The notes: generated from the letters alone by a model not told the origin. 64,000 nucleotides of DNA from Rubripirellula lacrimiformis (GCF_007741535.1 NZ_CP036525.1:3720001-3784000); one strand, 5' to 3'. Shown: positions 28,501 to 36,891, counted from the stretch's first letter. Numbers and translations are program-made.

Positions 28501-28993
28501 GGCTGAAGTCAATCTAATCCGCTCGGGGGACACCGCGGTTCAGGTCTTGGCGGGCAGAGGCGAATTCAAGAACGTCCGAATCGAAGATTGCCGGTACGCG
28601 TTCCAGGTCAGTCGGATCGACACGACGGCCGACATTTCGATCCTGGATGTCGACGTGATCAAGTGCAGCGGTGTCGGGCTGGTGATCGAAGACGCGGCCA
28701 ATGCGAACATCGTAGGTTTCTCGGTCGACGGTGGCGTCTATGGCATCTATGCCAAAGGCGTCGACGCTGCGTCATTGACTTCGCCCGCCGCGGTCAATGT
28801 CCGGCTGACAAGGTCCAAATTCACCGGCCAAAGCGACCATGTTATTCTGGCAACCGGAAACACGCAGATCTCCGTCGACGATCTGACCTGGGAAGCGATC
28901 CAGAAGGTCGGCGGGGCACAGACACTGTCACCGGCAAGCGTGTCGTTCAAAGACGGGCCGGCCAAGCCTTCGATGGTCGGCGAGGGGGGCTGA
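25562..28993 (+). CDS. Membrane Ser/Thr protein kinase with extracytoplasmic beta-helix domain
   Basis: 1143 residues, a Hanks-type kinase receptor. An N-terminal region of about 140 residues is followed by the kinase domain, with the Gly loop GRGAFGVVYLG (150-159), catalytic Lys in VAIK (171), HRDLKPDN (about 260) and DFG (about 280). A Ser/Ala-rich linker leads to one transmembrane helix (AAKVAALVVAATALSIGY, about 500-517). The second half is a parallel beta-helix of many short strands (GNGSHLTIADAIATGG, CTIRGTTTAIGVGAGSVTAVD), similar to pectate-lyase-type repeats. An insert near residue 880 is low complexity. Kinase inside and beta-helix outside suggest sensing of an external polymer or surface. 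It is one of many such kinases expected in planctomycetes; the ligand is unknown. Confidence 0.92.
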   Translation: MTGNASTDLPSDDELPSSVDSQRLDALHQLAIDLQNSGEPDFLNAALKTVPAHQRPDYRTALCLRFSKDEPTYFGSIEDLTQSLIATQDVGDSNDSLGFEATIDHPKGFAAGAKLPDLPPTNRANRDGASGASDLPSHVGKFLIKAELGRGAFGVVYLGFDEELQRNVAIKVSLVADKKIQEKLRIEASKVAQIESDGIVPVYHIGTTQAGVFYIVQKYIEGSTLRDIVRQGPLSPARATGLMRDIALGLEPAHLQDILHRDLKPDNILMEQSGRAWIADFGLAISESEQNSGRRELAGTLPYMSPEQINGRIDFLDPRSDLWALGVIYYELLTGKLPFAGKSRTVLTEQICQLDPRPLQQRAPGHLTEEMNAIFERCCAKKPSDRYATVREFAISLDILLASGLSDHNIRGESMEPRFGDSTIHFGTASGRFGSSLLHSRTPTTQQNSSQADTVGASAATGSAATGSVAASSLGSGSIAGDGHLSHRSQQSSPTSWWFSAAKVAALVVAATALSIGYQRITATPKDDGGVANSDAPADSGAGQSIVGGGDNVVASANGAAAQSGSLLDSSVGPVSMGPAIVPGSDADHAAPAPSLAADASLGTAPVDPESGSKTSPTPSPTKPAYDADGSAQKPYLVDASGNGSHLTIADAIATGGPGAIIELMPGLYPESIRITKSCTIRGVLRSSPDADLECEIENDDAAPITIDCPTGKVSIENIFIDGKGRNRDSKFNAVDVLGGTLLIADCDLETSSQNCVKVHRDANFGARDCHFVDANEFSISTKDHGVVQVTGCVFDSSGVQLVGGTGTISDCKFYGKSGVHVAQNTRDVQLVRSSFSGNTRSAISATGGGKLVARECEISNCEIGVHTALSVAEAKPTGADAGTDQSKAKNEAPKSTVGAGPKQSDGPVVDLFGITIDVGVIGVLADGNCQIRMSENCTIRGTTTAIGVGAGSVTAVDTTIVGSRDQAIQMTASQSVVRLAEVNLIRSGDTAVQVLAGRGEFKNVRIEDCRYAFQVSRIDTTADISILDVDVIKCSGVGLVIEDAANANIVGFSVDGGVYGIYAKGVDAASLTSPAAVNVRLTRSKFTGQSDHVILATGNTQISVDDLTWEAIQKVGGAQTLSPASVSFKDGPAKPSMVGEGG

Positions 28994-29150
28994 TGGAAAG
29001 TCCCGGGGGCCGCGTTCCCGTTGGCTCGCGGGAAACCTCGCCTGGTGGAAAGCTTGGCTAAGAGAAACCTTGTCCGGGGTAGCGACCTTGTTGAAATCGG
29101 CGACAATGGACGGCAGCCAGTGACCGCCCGCCTTAAGCCTTCCGACGTCA

Positions 29151-30278
29151 GTGAATCCAGGGATGATGAAATTGCATAAAGCCGACGCTGAATCATCCGG
29201 CAAGCATACCGCTGCGTGGTCTCATCAATCACCGCAAACCTCGCCGCCGCCCGAGCCTGTAGCGCCGGACCCGGCGCCGCGGCGACCCAGATCGTTGCTG
29301 CGATACTTGATTGCATCGGTTTTCGTTTGCAGCGGAATCCTATTGATCGTCTGGCCCATGCTGGATTCCGGCAACCAATCCGACGCACCCGAATCCGCAG
29401 CCTCGGTGCCGATCCCCGCGCAGTACGATCCTGATCGGGCGATGGGGTATCTGCAGAAACTCTGTGACTTTGGCCCGCGTCCCTCCGGGTCGGAGGCGAT
29501 GAAGTCCCAGCAGGACTATCTGCAGAGCTTCTTTGCCGATCGTGGTGCGACGGTGTCGATGCAGACGTTCGACATTCGGCATCCGGAAACTGGTTCGGAT
29601 GTCACCATGGCCAACGTGATCGCATCCTGGGGGATCGATCGACCCAAACGCTTCCTGTTCTGCGCTCACTACGACACTCGCCCGTTTCCCGATCAAGATC
29701 GCCGCAATCGCCGCGGTGTGTTCATCGGTGCCAACGATGGTGCCAGCGGGACAGCCGCGTTGATGGAACTGTCCCATCAATTCGATCGGCTTCCGGCCGA
29801 CATCGGTGTCGACATCGTGCTGTTTGATGGCGAGGAGTTTGTCTTCCAGCAAGGTCGGGACGACTACTTTCTGGGCTCGACGTTTTTCGCGCAAAAATAC
29901 AAAGCGGCTCCGCCATCCGTCCCCTACCAATCCGGGATCCTGTTGGACATGGTCGGCGATCGTGAGCTGAAAATCTTCTACGAAGCCAATAGCCTCCGCT
30001 ATGCGCGCGACGTTGCCAAAAGCGTTTGGCGGGTCGCTGACCAGCTTGGCGTGGACGCGTTCGTGCCCCGCAGCCGTCATGAGATCCAGGACGATCACTT
30101 GCCGCTGAACCAGATCGCGGGAATCCCGACCATCGATCTGATCGATTTCGATTACCCTCGTCCGGGCATCGGCGCACCGTCCTATTGGCACACCGAACAA
30201 GATATCCCTGCGAACTGCAGCGGCGATTCGCTGGCCGCGGTCACCTGGGTCGTCCACCAATGGCTGATTCAGCAGTAG
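29151..30278 (+). CDS. M28 family peptidase / glutaminyl-peptide cyclotransferase-like
   Basis: 375 residues. A GTG at 29151 is the longest start and an ATG at 29163 is equally possible. An N-terminal anchor (LLRYLIASVFVCSGILLIVWPML) precedes the catalytic domain, so the enzyme should face the periplasm. Zinc-ligand motifs of M28 peptidases and glutaminyl cyclases are visible: FCAHYDTRPF, GANDGASGTAALMEL, VLFDGEEF, LLDMVGDRELK and a late HTEQD. The combination LFDGEEF, DMVGD and FDYPRPG is nearer to glutaminyl cyclases than to aminopeptidases. It lies 157 bp after the kinase gene on the same strand, with no hairpin seen between them, so co-transcription is possible. Confidence 0.85.
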   Translation: MNPGMMKLHKADAESSGKHTAAWSHQSPQTSPPPEPVAPDPAPRRPRSLLRYLIASVFVCSGILLIVWPMLDSGNQSDAPESAASVPIPAQYDPDRAMGYLQKLCDFGPRPSGSEAMKSQQDYLQSFFADRGATVSMQTFDIRHPETGSDVTMANVIASWGIDRPKRFLFCAHYDTRPFPDQDRRNRRGVFIGANDGASGTAALMELSHQFDRLPADIGVDIVLFDGEEFVFQQGRDDYFLGSTFFAQKYKAAPPSVPYQSGILLDMVGDRELKIFYEANSLRYARDVAKSVWRVADQLGVDAFVPRSRHEIQDDHLPLNQIAGIPTIDLIDFDYPRPGIGAPSYWHTEQDIPANCSGDSLAAVTWVVHQWLIQQ

Positions 30279-30450
30279 TCCAGCCTGGCCGCCGCGCGGA
30301 GCAAGCGACAACGACCGAACCCGTCACCGTTCGGATCGGCATCAAGCCGGACCGCGATTCAACTGGCCCGAGAATCCACCGGCCCTGATTCCACCGGCCC
30401 GTCGGAGGAATGAAACCGCGTGACCCGCGGTGATGAATCGCCGCCCTAGG

Positions 30451-30936
30451 TTAGGACAACCTGGTCATCCAAACGACGCCGGCGATCGCCGAACACACGA
30501 TCAACAGTCCCAATCCAATCGCAATCCGGATTTTGGATTTTTTGCTTAGCCCCGGTTTCTTTTTGCGTGATCCGCCTGCTGATCCCTTCCCGCCGGCGGC
30601 CGCATCGGCGCCACCCGCGGCCCCATTTTCCATTTCTAACGGGTCACCAGGAATCGGGCCGGTATAGACCGACTGGGCTCCGCTCGATGGGAATTGGCTG
30701 ACGGCCGCCGTCGTGCTGGCTGTCGGGAAACTGATGCGGCCAAAATCGAAGTTCTCGTCATTCGGGTCGACCACCTTCGCCGCCGCAGCCGGCCGCCCTT
30801 GCGCTGGGGTTTTTCCTGCGGGAGCACCTTTCACGGCGATCACCGTCGCGCATTGAGGACACTTGACCCGACCGCTCGGGGGAGCCGCGGCCAACTTCAA
30901 CGCGGTCGAACACTTCGGACACTTCACGTTCAACAT
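30451..30936 (-). CDS. Zinc-ribbon protein with C-terminal membrane anchor
   Basis: 161 residues. It begins MLNVKCPKCSTALKL and continues VKCPQCATVIAV, two CPxC knuckles of an MJ0042-type zinc ribbon. A disordered Ala/Gly/Pro-rich middle and a basic stretch (RKKKPGLSKKSK) lead to one C-terminal transmembrane helix (IAIGLGLLIVCSAIAGVVW). The expected topology is a cytoplasmic zinc ribbon tethered to the membrane. The function is not recognised. The gap of 172 bp between it and the M28 gene has three loose copies of a CCACCGGCCCTGATT-like word. Confidence 0.75.
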   Translation of the reverse strand: MLNVKCPKCSTALKLAAAPPSGRVKCPQCATVIAVKGAPAGKTPAQGRPAAAAKVVDPNDENFDFGRISFPTASTTAAVSQFPSSGAQSVYTGPIPGDPLEMENGAAGGADAAAGGKGSAGGSRKKKPGLSKKSKIRIAIGLGLLIVCSAIAGVVWMTRLS

Positions 30937-31110
30937 CGTTTTTCAGTACTCTGACGATCGAATGGAATGGTGGTGGATGGCCCGCCCGAAAGGCGAGCTG
31001 CGCCGATCAGAACGGAAACTCATTTGCTCGGCCCCCCAATCCTAGCGAACTGCCGGTGTTTCGTCTTCGATACCAATCCCGTCCCAAGTCGACAATCGAC
31101 GCCGGGCGAT

Positions 31111-31999
31111 GCCCAAACGATCGGGGGCGTCGCGATTTACGCTCGCGCTAGTCGATCCGCGGTGAGGTCGTTTAGCCGTTTGGGCATTGGCCAACGCGTT
31201 TGTGCGGTTAGACGCGCGGCCCGTTGGGCACGCGGTTAAACGATTGGGGTGCGTCGCGATTTGCGCTCGCGCTGGCCGATCCGCGGTGGGGTCGTTTAGC
31301 CGTTCGGGCATTGGCCAACGCGTTTGTGCGGTTAGACGCGCGGCCCGTTGGGCACGCGGTTAAACGATTGGGGGTGCGTCGCGATTTGCGCTCGCGCTAA
31401 TCGATTCGCGGTGGGGTCGTTTAGCCGTTCGGGCATCGCCCAACGCGTTTGTGCGGCTAGACGCGCGGCCCGTTGGGCACGCGGTTAAACGATTGGGGTG
31501 CGTCGCGATTTGCGCTCGCGCTGGCCGATCCGCGGTGGGGTCGTTTAGCCGTTTGGGCATCGCCCAACGCGTTGATGCGGTTAGACGCGCGGCCCGTTGG
31601 GCACGCGGTTAAACGATTGGGGTGCGTCGCGATTTGCGCTCGCGCTGGCCGATCCGCGGTGGGGTCGTTTAGCCGTTCGGGCATCGCCCAACGCGTTGAT
31701 GCGGTTAGACGCGCGGCCCGTTGGGCACGCGGTTAAACGATTGGGGTGCGTCGCGATTTGCGCTCGCGCTGGCCGATCCGCGGTGGGGTCGTTTAGCCGT
31801 TCGGGCATCGCCCAACGCGTTGATGCGGTTAAACGATTGGGGGTGCGTTCTTTCGTTTAGCCGTTTGGGCATCGCCCAACGCGTTAGTGTGGTGAGACGC
31901 GCGGCCCGTTGGGCACGCGGTTAAACGATTGGGGGTGCGTTTTTTTCGTTTCACCGTTTGGGCATTGGCCAACGCGTTTGTGCGGTGAAACGCGCGGCT
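31111..31999 (+). repeat. 124-bp tandem array of hairpin-forming units
   Basis: Six units follow each other with a period of 124 (once 125) bp, measured at the word GCGTCGCGATTT (31127, 31251, 31376, 31500, 31624, 31748). Two shorter units of 97 and 92 bp follow. Each unit has an outer stem CGTTTAGCCG with CGGTTAGACG or CGGTTAAACG, an apical TTGGGC-ATC-GCCCAA stem, and a second hairpin GCCC-GTT-GGGC inside CGCG. The outer stem needs G-U pairs when read as plus-strand RNA. The array starts about 175 bp upstream of the zinc-ribbon gene and stops seven bases from the end of the DUF6807 gene. Frames across it are repetitive and judged non-coding. Confidence 0.9.
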
Positions 32000-32006
32000 A
32001 CACAAC

Positions 32007-33014
32007 TTAGAACGATGCGTCGCTCGAAAAATCGCATAGCTTTTCGACCGCGTTGACGTCCAGGTCGCCGTCATAGGCGGCGAAGCGACATCGGGAAACA
32101 TAGGGTTCCTGTGGCTTCAGCTGAAATTCACCCAACACCATCGGCGCGAAACAAAAGTATGGTTCCGATGGATGCATCCGGACCGGTTGAGGAGAGCGGA
32201 AATTGTCGGGATGGCTGATCGCAACAATACCCGCTAATTTCCCCTCGACTCTTCCGGACATCGATGCCCAAGTCGGTCGAGTGTGGTTTGCGGTGATGGC
32301 GTCCGGATGCGAATCGGTTTGCATCACACGGTTCTCGCCTCGCCATTGGTCGTTGCCGCGAACGCAAAGAGCACCGTAGTGATATTCCAAGATGTCGACC
32401 GGGTGCGGCAGCACGCAGACCTGTGTCGATTGGAGGTCAAAGACGGTCATCGTCGGATGTTCGACGCGAGTGATCTTCCAGGTTTCTTCGATCGCGACGC
32501 TGGGCGGCTGGGTGCCCTGATCGATGTGCTGCAACCGGACCACGATCTCGTCATCCGACGCGGAATCGATCCCGGCGTGCTGCACAAGACCTTCGATCTT
32601 AGCACTATTCCAGAAGTCGATCTTTCGACCAGAAATGCTGGAACTGGTCCATGCGAACATGATCCCATGCTGGTGCAGATGGTCGCTTGGAAAACCGTCG
32701 GTGACCGCTATGCCTGATGGAGTTCGAACGGGATCGATGAAACCGCTGCGGCCGAACCAAGGCGTCTTTGGATTGGGCGACGCTAGAAAGGCGGCGTTGT
32801 AGGTCACCACGTCGCGACCGTCCGTGCGCAGCGACAGCGATGTGGGTGACGTGGCGGTTGCTGGTCCTGCGACCTCGGATTCTGTGGCGGCAGTCTGGTT
32901 TGTGCTCGGGGGCGAACCGGTTGCCGGCGACTGCGCGGCGGCCAACGCGGGCCAGATTCCAGAAGTAGCCAGCGCTAGCCACAGCGACAATATTCCGGGT
33001 GATCTCGAAAACAT
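32007..33014 (-). CDS. Secreted DUF6807 (PmoA-family) protein
   Basis: 335 residues with a signal peptide (MFSRSPGILSLWLALATSGIWPALAAAQ, split by a polar start). The body matches the DUF6807 family, often annotated as methane oxygenase PmoA-like: NAAFLASPNPKTPWFGRSGFIDPVRTP, DHLHQHGIMFAWTSS and CRFAAYDGDLD. Despite the database label there is no membrane-embedded methane monooxygenase architecture here, so a role in methane oxidation should not be inferred. The family is common in planctomycetes beside sugar-processing genes. The stop codon is only seven bases from the 124-bp tandem array, so the transcript would run antisense into it unless terminated. It is divergent from the M24 peptidase gene. 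Confidence 0.85.
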   Translation of the reverse strand: MFSRSPGILSLWLALATSGIWPALAAAQSPATGSPPSTNQTAATESEVAGPATATSPTSLSLRTDGRDVVTYNAAFLASPNPKTPWFGRSGFIDPVRTPSGIAVTDGFPSDHLHQHGIMFAWTSSSISGRKIDFWNSAKIEGLVQHAGIDSASDDEIVVRLQHIDQGTQPPSVAIEETWKITRVEHPTMTVFDLQSTQVCVLPHPVDILEYHYGALCVRGNDQWRGENRVMQTDSHPDAITANHTRPTWASMSGRVEGKLAGIVAISHPDNFRSPQPVRMHPSEPYFCFAPMVLGEFQLKPQEPYVSRCRFAAYDGDLDVNAVEKLCDFSSDASF

Positions 33015-33308
33015 GGCAGTTCTCTTGTTGGCGTTACGGTCAAACGATGTCGGATCAGATTTTAGCGGACCGGTTCATTGCCCGAGGGGGGGCAGGCCCC
33101 GTGGTGGTCGAGCCGACCGGACGCGAAAGACTACCATCCCGGCGTCAGCCGATGCGAAGAATGGTGTATAACTTGGGCCGGTAGGTTGCCCGCTTTCCGT
33201 GTCGCCGCGGGTTGCGAAAACAGCGTTCCGCCCCAGAAAGCTCTGTTGGTCGGCAGGACGCCGTCGTCTACCCCGTTCTCCTCTTTTGATTCTCGCTCAT
33301 TCGTTTCT

Positions 33309-34448
33309 ATGAAAATCCAATCTGCTAAAATCCTCGCCGGATTTCCCGAGAAAAATGCATCACTGATGAAACGTTTGGGGGTGCCGCTTGGCGACCCTGC
33401 GGCCTGGATTGAACTCGATTCCCGCCGGATCGGGTTGGTCCGTGACCTGGAAATGGATCGAGTGCGTTCGGCTGGCCACGTCGACGACGTCACTTGCCCG
33501 CCCGAACATGCACCGCCGCTAGGGCTGAGTGCTGACCGAGAAACGGCGACCGCAGAAGCGGCTGTCCAAATCCTTCGTTCGGCGCGTGTCGAAAAAGTCA
33601 CCGCGGATCGATCGCTCCCCTACATCTTTGCCTGGCATCTTCAGCAAGCCGAGATCGAAGTCGGATACGACGAGGAACTGGGCGTCATCGACCGACGGAC
33701 CAAGACGCGGTCCGAAATTGAGGCCCTGGCAACCGCCCAGTCGCTGACCGAAGAAGTGATGAAGTGGATGTGCACGCTGATCGCTCGCAGTGTTGCCGGT
33801 GACGATGGTGTGCTGATGCACGAAGGCGAAGCGTTGACCAGCCAACGTGTGCGTTCGATGGTTGCGATCGAATTCCTGAAACGCGACTGCACGATGTCGC
33901 ATGGCGCGATCATCGCCACCGCACCGCAGGTCGCCGATTGCCACCACAGCGGTTCAGGCCCACTGAAAACCGGCATCCCGATCATCGTTGATCTGTTCCC
34001 CCGTCATGAACCCACCCGCTACTGGGGCGATTGCACTCGGACTGTGGTGCACGGAACCATCTCGGATGAAGTCAAGGCGATGCATGCGGCGGTCGTTGAG
34101 GCAAAGGCTGCATCGACGGAAGCCCTGCGAGTGGGCAATACCGCCGACGCGGTCCATCAAGCGTCCGAAGCCGTCCTGATTCGGCACGGCTATCCTCTGT
34201 CACGCGGTGCGTTGACCGATGGTCCGAGTATCCAACACGGTACCGGCCACGGTATCGGTTTGGATCTGCATGAACCGATTCTGTTGGACCACGGCGGTGG
34301 CGAGATCCTCGAAGGCGAAGTGTTCACGATCGAACCCGGTCTGTACGGGCGAAATTGCGGCGGCGTACGAATCGAAGATATGCTGCTGGTCACCGGCGGC
34401 GAAGCTAGGAACCTGAACTCGCTGCCCGATTCGCTGACCTGGGACTGA
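33309..34448 (+). CDS. M24 family metallopeptidase (Xaa-Pro aminopeptidase-like)
   Basis: 379 residues. The ATG at 33309 starts MKIQSAKILAGFPEKN; the upstream open frame has no domain content. The C-terminal pita-bread domain shows the M24 metal ligands in order: VDLFPRHEPTRYWGDCTRTVV (two Asp), HGTGHGIGLDLHEP (His), FTIEPGLYG (Glu) and GGVRIEDMLLVT (Glu). The family creatinase-like N-terminal domain spans about 150 residues. It is predicted to be cytoplasmic, with no signal peptide. It is divergent from DUF6807 across about 295 bp. The order and identity of the ligands make the catalytic class secure; the substrate (Xaa-Pro or other) is not. Confidence 0.9.
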   Translation: MKIQSAKILAGFPEKNASLMKRLGVPLGDPAAWIELDSRRIGLVRDLEMDRVRSAGHVDDVTCPPEHAPPLGLSADRETATAEAAVQILRSARVEKVTADRSLPYIFAWHLQQAEIEVGYDEELGVIDRRTKTRSEIEALATAQSLTEEVMKWMCTLIARSVAGDDGVLMHEGEALTSQRVRSMVAIEFLKRDCTMSHGAIIATAPQVADCHHSGSGPLKTGIPIIVDLFPRHEPTRYWGDCTRTVVHGTISDEVKAMHAAVVEAKAASTEALRVGNTADAVHQASEAVLIRHGYPLSRGALTDGPSIQHGTGHGIGLDLHEPILLDHGGGEILEGEVFTIEPGLYGRNCGGVRIEDMLLVTGGEARNLNSLPDSLTWD

Positions 34449-34554
34449 TGTCCTGGGGCATCGGAGCCGTCGGCGGCAAAGCTTGTCAGCCCGGATGCCG
34501 ATCAACTCGAGCGTGGGTCAACCCTAGCGCCGGTTCGACTAGAAATCGGATCGA

Positions 34555-35331
34555 CTAAGAATCGGATCGGGTGTCGACGATGATGTCGGCCAGCGCTTCG
34601 GTCAATGGATCGTCGTCGGCGTCACAGAAACCCCAGTGTTCGCGGCGACGCCAACCTTCGGCGTACTCGAATCGACCGCTCATTTTGCCGACTTCGCGAC
34701 CAACTTGACGACCAGTCTCCAGATAACTATCCATCCCCTGGCTTTCATCCAGCCATTGTTTCTGGCTGACGTGACAGGCTAGCGATTCGATCTTCTGCTC
34801 CATCACCGTCGTGACGTCCACAAACAGATGTGGGATCACCCATTCGCCCGTCGGGATTCGGTTGTGGACGGGCTGGCCGTGATAGACCGTCACCGGATCC
34901 ATGTAGACCGGTGTCGGCGGATCGCTTTCGAAGTTTGGCATCCCGTGGGCGAACGCGGCGCTGACGGCCAACCGACATGCGACCTCGTGGTCTTCCATGT
35001 AATCGATCGGGCTGTGCGTCAGAACGATCGATGGTTTGGCTTGTCGAACCACCGCCGCCACCTTGGCTAGATGTTCGGTGGTGTAAGCGGCTTCCATGTC
35101 GCGGTAAATTGGCGGGTAGAATTTAGCGCCCAGGACGTCGCAAGCGTTCTTGGACTCGACAAGACGTGCTTCCGCACACTCGTCAAGCTTCATGGTGGTC
35201 GATCCACGCGAACCGTCGCAGCAATTCATGTAGTGCAGGTCCCATCCTCGTTTCGCCAGATGCAGCATGGTGCCAGCAAACAGGAATTCGATATCGTCGG
35301 GATGTGCAGCGATGGCGAGGGCAGATGGCAT
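34555..35331 (-). CDS. PIG-L/LmbE family deacetylase
   Basis: 258 residues from the ATG that starts MPSALAIAAHPDDIEF; an ATG at 35406 would add 25 residues. The zinc site AHPDD is at the N-terminus, with HSPIDYMEDHEVACRLA supplying the later His and Asp ligands. These are hallmarks of the GlcNAc-PI de-N-acetylase (LmbE) superfamily, whose members remove acetyl groups from N-acetylglucosamine conjugates. In planctomycetes such proteins often sit near sugar-catabolic genes; here the neighbours are an M24 peptidase and a small unknown protein. Probably cytoplasmic. Upstream and downstream spacers hold only small repeats such as ATCGGATCG near 34545. Confidence 0.88.
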   Translation of the reverse strand: MPSALAIAAHPDDIEFLFAGTMLHLAKRGWDLHYMNCCDGSRGSTTMKLDECAEARLVESKNACDVLGAKFYPPIYRDMEAAYTTEHLAKVAAVVRQAKPSIVLTHSPIDYMEDHEVACRLAVSAAFAHGMPNFESDPPTPVYMDPVTVYHGQPVHNRIPTGEWVIPHLFVDVTTVMEQKIESLACHVSQKQWLDESQGMDSYLETGRQVGREVGKMSGRFEYAEGWRRREHWGFCDADDDPLTEALADIIVDTRSDS

Positions 35332-35518
35332 CTCGGGGACTCGTCGGGCGTGGTGTAGTTCGGATCGATGAACGGAAATTTTACCGGCTAGGGTCACCGT
35401 CTTCATAGGCCATCATGACGCGCACTGCGGAACCCAATCGCGATTCATCGCAGCGAATGCATTTCCATTCCTGTTTCCCCATTCCGTTTCCACCGATATC
35501 CGAAGTCAGCGACCGATC

Positions 35519-35863
35519 ATGATTGCCCGACACCGAGCCCTGGCACTGCTGAGCGAATGTACCGGAGAAACTCTTTGGCCGGTCGCCTACTGTTTGGACC
35601 GAGGGGTGCCGCAAGTCTGGATCGACCAGCTTGCCGATTCATTCGAATCTGGGTTCGATCATGATCGCAATACGATCTATCGATCCGAGTCCGATTTTCA
35701 GCAAGGCCAGGCAACCAACCAATTTCATGGCATTCGAGATGTGGATCTGGCTGTCATGATCGGGCGGCACTTGGGTGTCGACGTCGACCGGCTACAGCAG
35801 ACGGCGTTGGGAAGATCAGCCCTGGTCGATCGCATCCGCGAATCAATCATGGACGGCGAGTGA
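35519..35863 (+). CDS. Small hypothetical protein
   Basis: 114 residues, soluble and acidic, no family recognised. Helical segments predominate (ALALLSECTGETLWPVAYCL, VDLAVMIGRHLGVDV, ALVDRIRESIMDGE). The ATG start is near the divergent PIG-L gene (187 bp away). Codon use resembles the neighbours and the frame is the only uninterrupted one here, which supports a real gene. Confidence 0.6.
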   Translation: MIARHRALALLSECTGETLWPVAYCLDRGVPQVWIDQLADSFESGFDHDRNTIYRSESDFQQGQATNQFHGIRDVDLAVMIGRHLGVDVDRLQQTALGRSALVDRIRESIMDGE

Positions 35864-35973
35864 ACAGCGGATGAACTGCCCGAAGCTCGGAACGGCTAAC
35901 AGTCAGTTTCGAAACTGGACTGAACCAGCAAGCCGTTGACGAGACCCGGTACAGGCCAGCAGCACTGCGGGAC

Positions 35974-36891
35974 CTATTCGTGGTGGGTGTGCTTCTGTGG
36001 ATCGCGGTCGTGGTGGTTCTGGTTGATGTGAACGTGCAGGTGAGAATGATTGGTGAACAGCCATTGCCAACCCGCTTCGGTCACCGCGGAATCGTCCAGG
36101 TACAGCGATTCCAACAGAGGCATCTCTGCGATCGTTTTCAGACCTTCGTCCGTGATCGGTATGCCAATCAGGTGGACGGTCCGTAACGTTTCTAGCTTGG
36201 CGATCTGTCGGGCGGATTCGTTTCCGAGATTCGGCGAACCGATCCGCAACTGACGCAATCGGGGCAGCACGCTCAGTGACTTGATGGCTTCGGTCGAACA
36301 GGTTGACTGCGGCAGATTCAAAAACATCAGCGTTGGACACTTCTGCAGCTCTTTGACGCCATCATCGCTGATGGGTGACTTCCGCAGTCGCAGCTGGCGA
36401 AGGTTGGGCAGCGAGGCAATGGTCGCCATCGATGCGTCGGTGACCGCACCTTGGTCCAGGATCAACGTTTCCAGATGATCCAGTTCGCCAATATGCGCCG
36501 CCATCGCATCGTCGACTTCGAACTCCGTCACGCGAAGGGTCGTTTCACTGGGGTCTGCTTTGATTTCCTTGCACATCATTTCCAACAACACCGGCGGTGC
36601 GATGCTGAGATCCGATCCACCCAATTGGCCACTGAGACGCTTGATCGACCAAATCACCGCATAAACGAGGGAGCAGATCAGGATGGCGATCAGGATCAGT
36701 TGACGGCGGCGTCGAATCCGAGCCGTTCGTTCCGAAGCGATCCCCAAGACGGCCTGCTGGACATCGGCATCCACCACTTCGGCGTCGCCCTTGTCTACGC
36801 TTGCGTCGCCGGTGTCGCCGCTGCCGGTGTCGTCGCCGCTGTTGGGGCGGGCGTCGGGTTCGTCATCAGGGGAAGGCGATTCGGTTGCCAC
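35974..36891 (-). CDS. Leucine-rich-repeat membrane protein with His-rich tail
   Basis: 305 residues. An acidic, Asp/Gly-rich N-terminus (about 55 residues) and an RIRRRRQ stop-transfer-like segment precede one transmembrane helix (LILIAILICSLVYAVIW, about 64-80). The remainder has about six leucine-rich repeats (LETLILDQGAVTDASMATIAS, LRQLRLRKSPISDDGVKELQ and so on), of the cysteine-containing/RNI-like kind frequent in planctomycetes. The C-terminus is strikingly His-rich (HSHLHVHINQNHHDRDPQKHTHHE-like pattern), which could bind metal. The orientation predicts repeats outside. The start is an ATG; an orphan terminator lies 80 bp upstream. Confidence 0.85.
   Translation of the reverse strand: MATESPSPDDEPDARPNSGDDTGSGDTGDASVDKGDAEVVDADVQQAVLGIASERTARIRRRRQLILIAILICSLVYAVIWSIKRLSGQLGGSDLSIAPPVLLEMMCKEIKADPSETTLRVTEFEVDDAMAAHIGELDHLETLILDQGAVTDASMATIASLPNLRQLRLRKSPISDDGVKELQKCPTLMFLNLPQSTCSTEAIKSLSVLPRLRQLRIGSPNLGNESARQIAKLETLRTVHLIGIPITDEGLKTIAEMPLLESLYLDDSAVTEAGWQWLFTNHSHLHVHINQNHHDRDPQKHTHHE

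Noticed and set aside
31360-31808. Open frames of 66-87 residues inside the 124-bp array on both strands
   Set aside because: Each frame repeats the same peptide with the DNA period and has no domain, start context or codon signal. They are by-products of the repeat.
31111-31999. CRISPR array
   Set aside because: No short repeat with unique spacers of constant size; the whole 124-bp unit is repeated, and no cas genes are near.
32007-33014. Methane monooxygenase (PmoA) function
   Set aside because: The family label mentions PmoA, but the sequence is a soluble secreted protein without transmembrane helices or the copper-site pattern.
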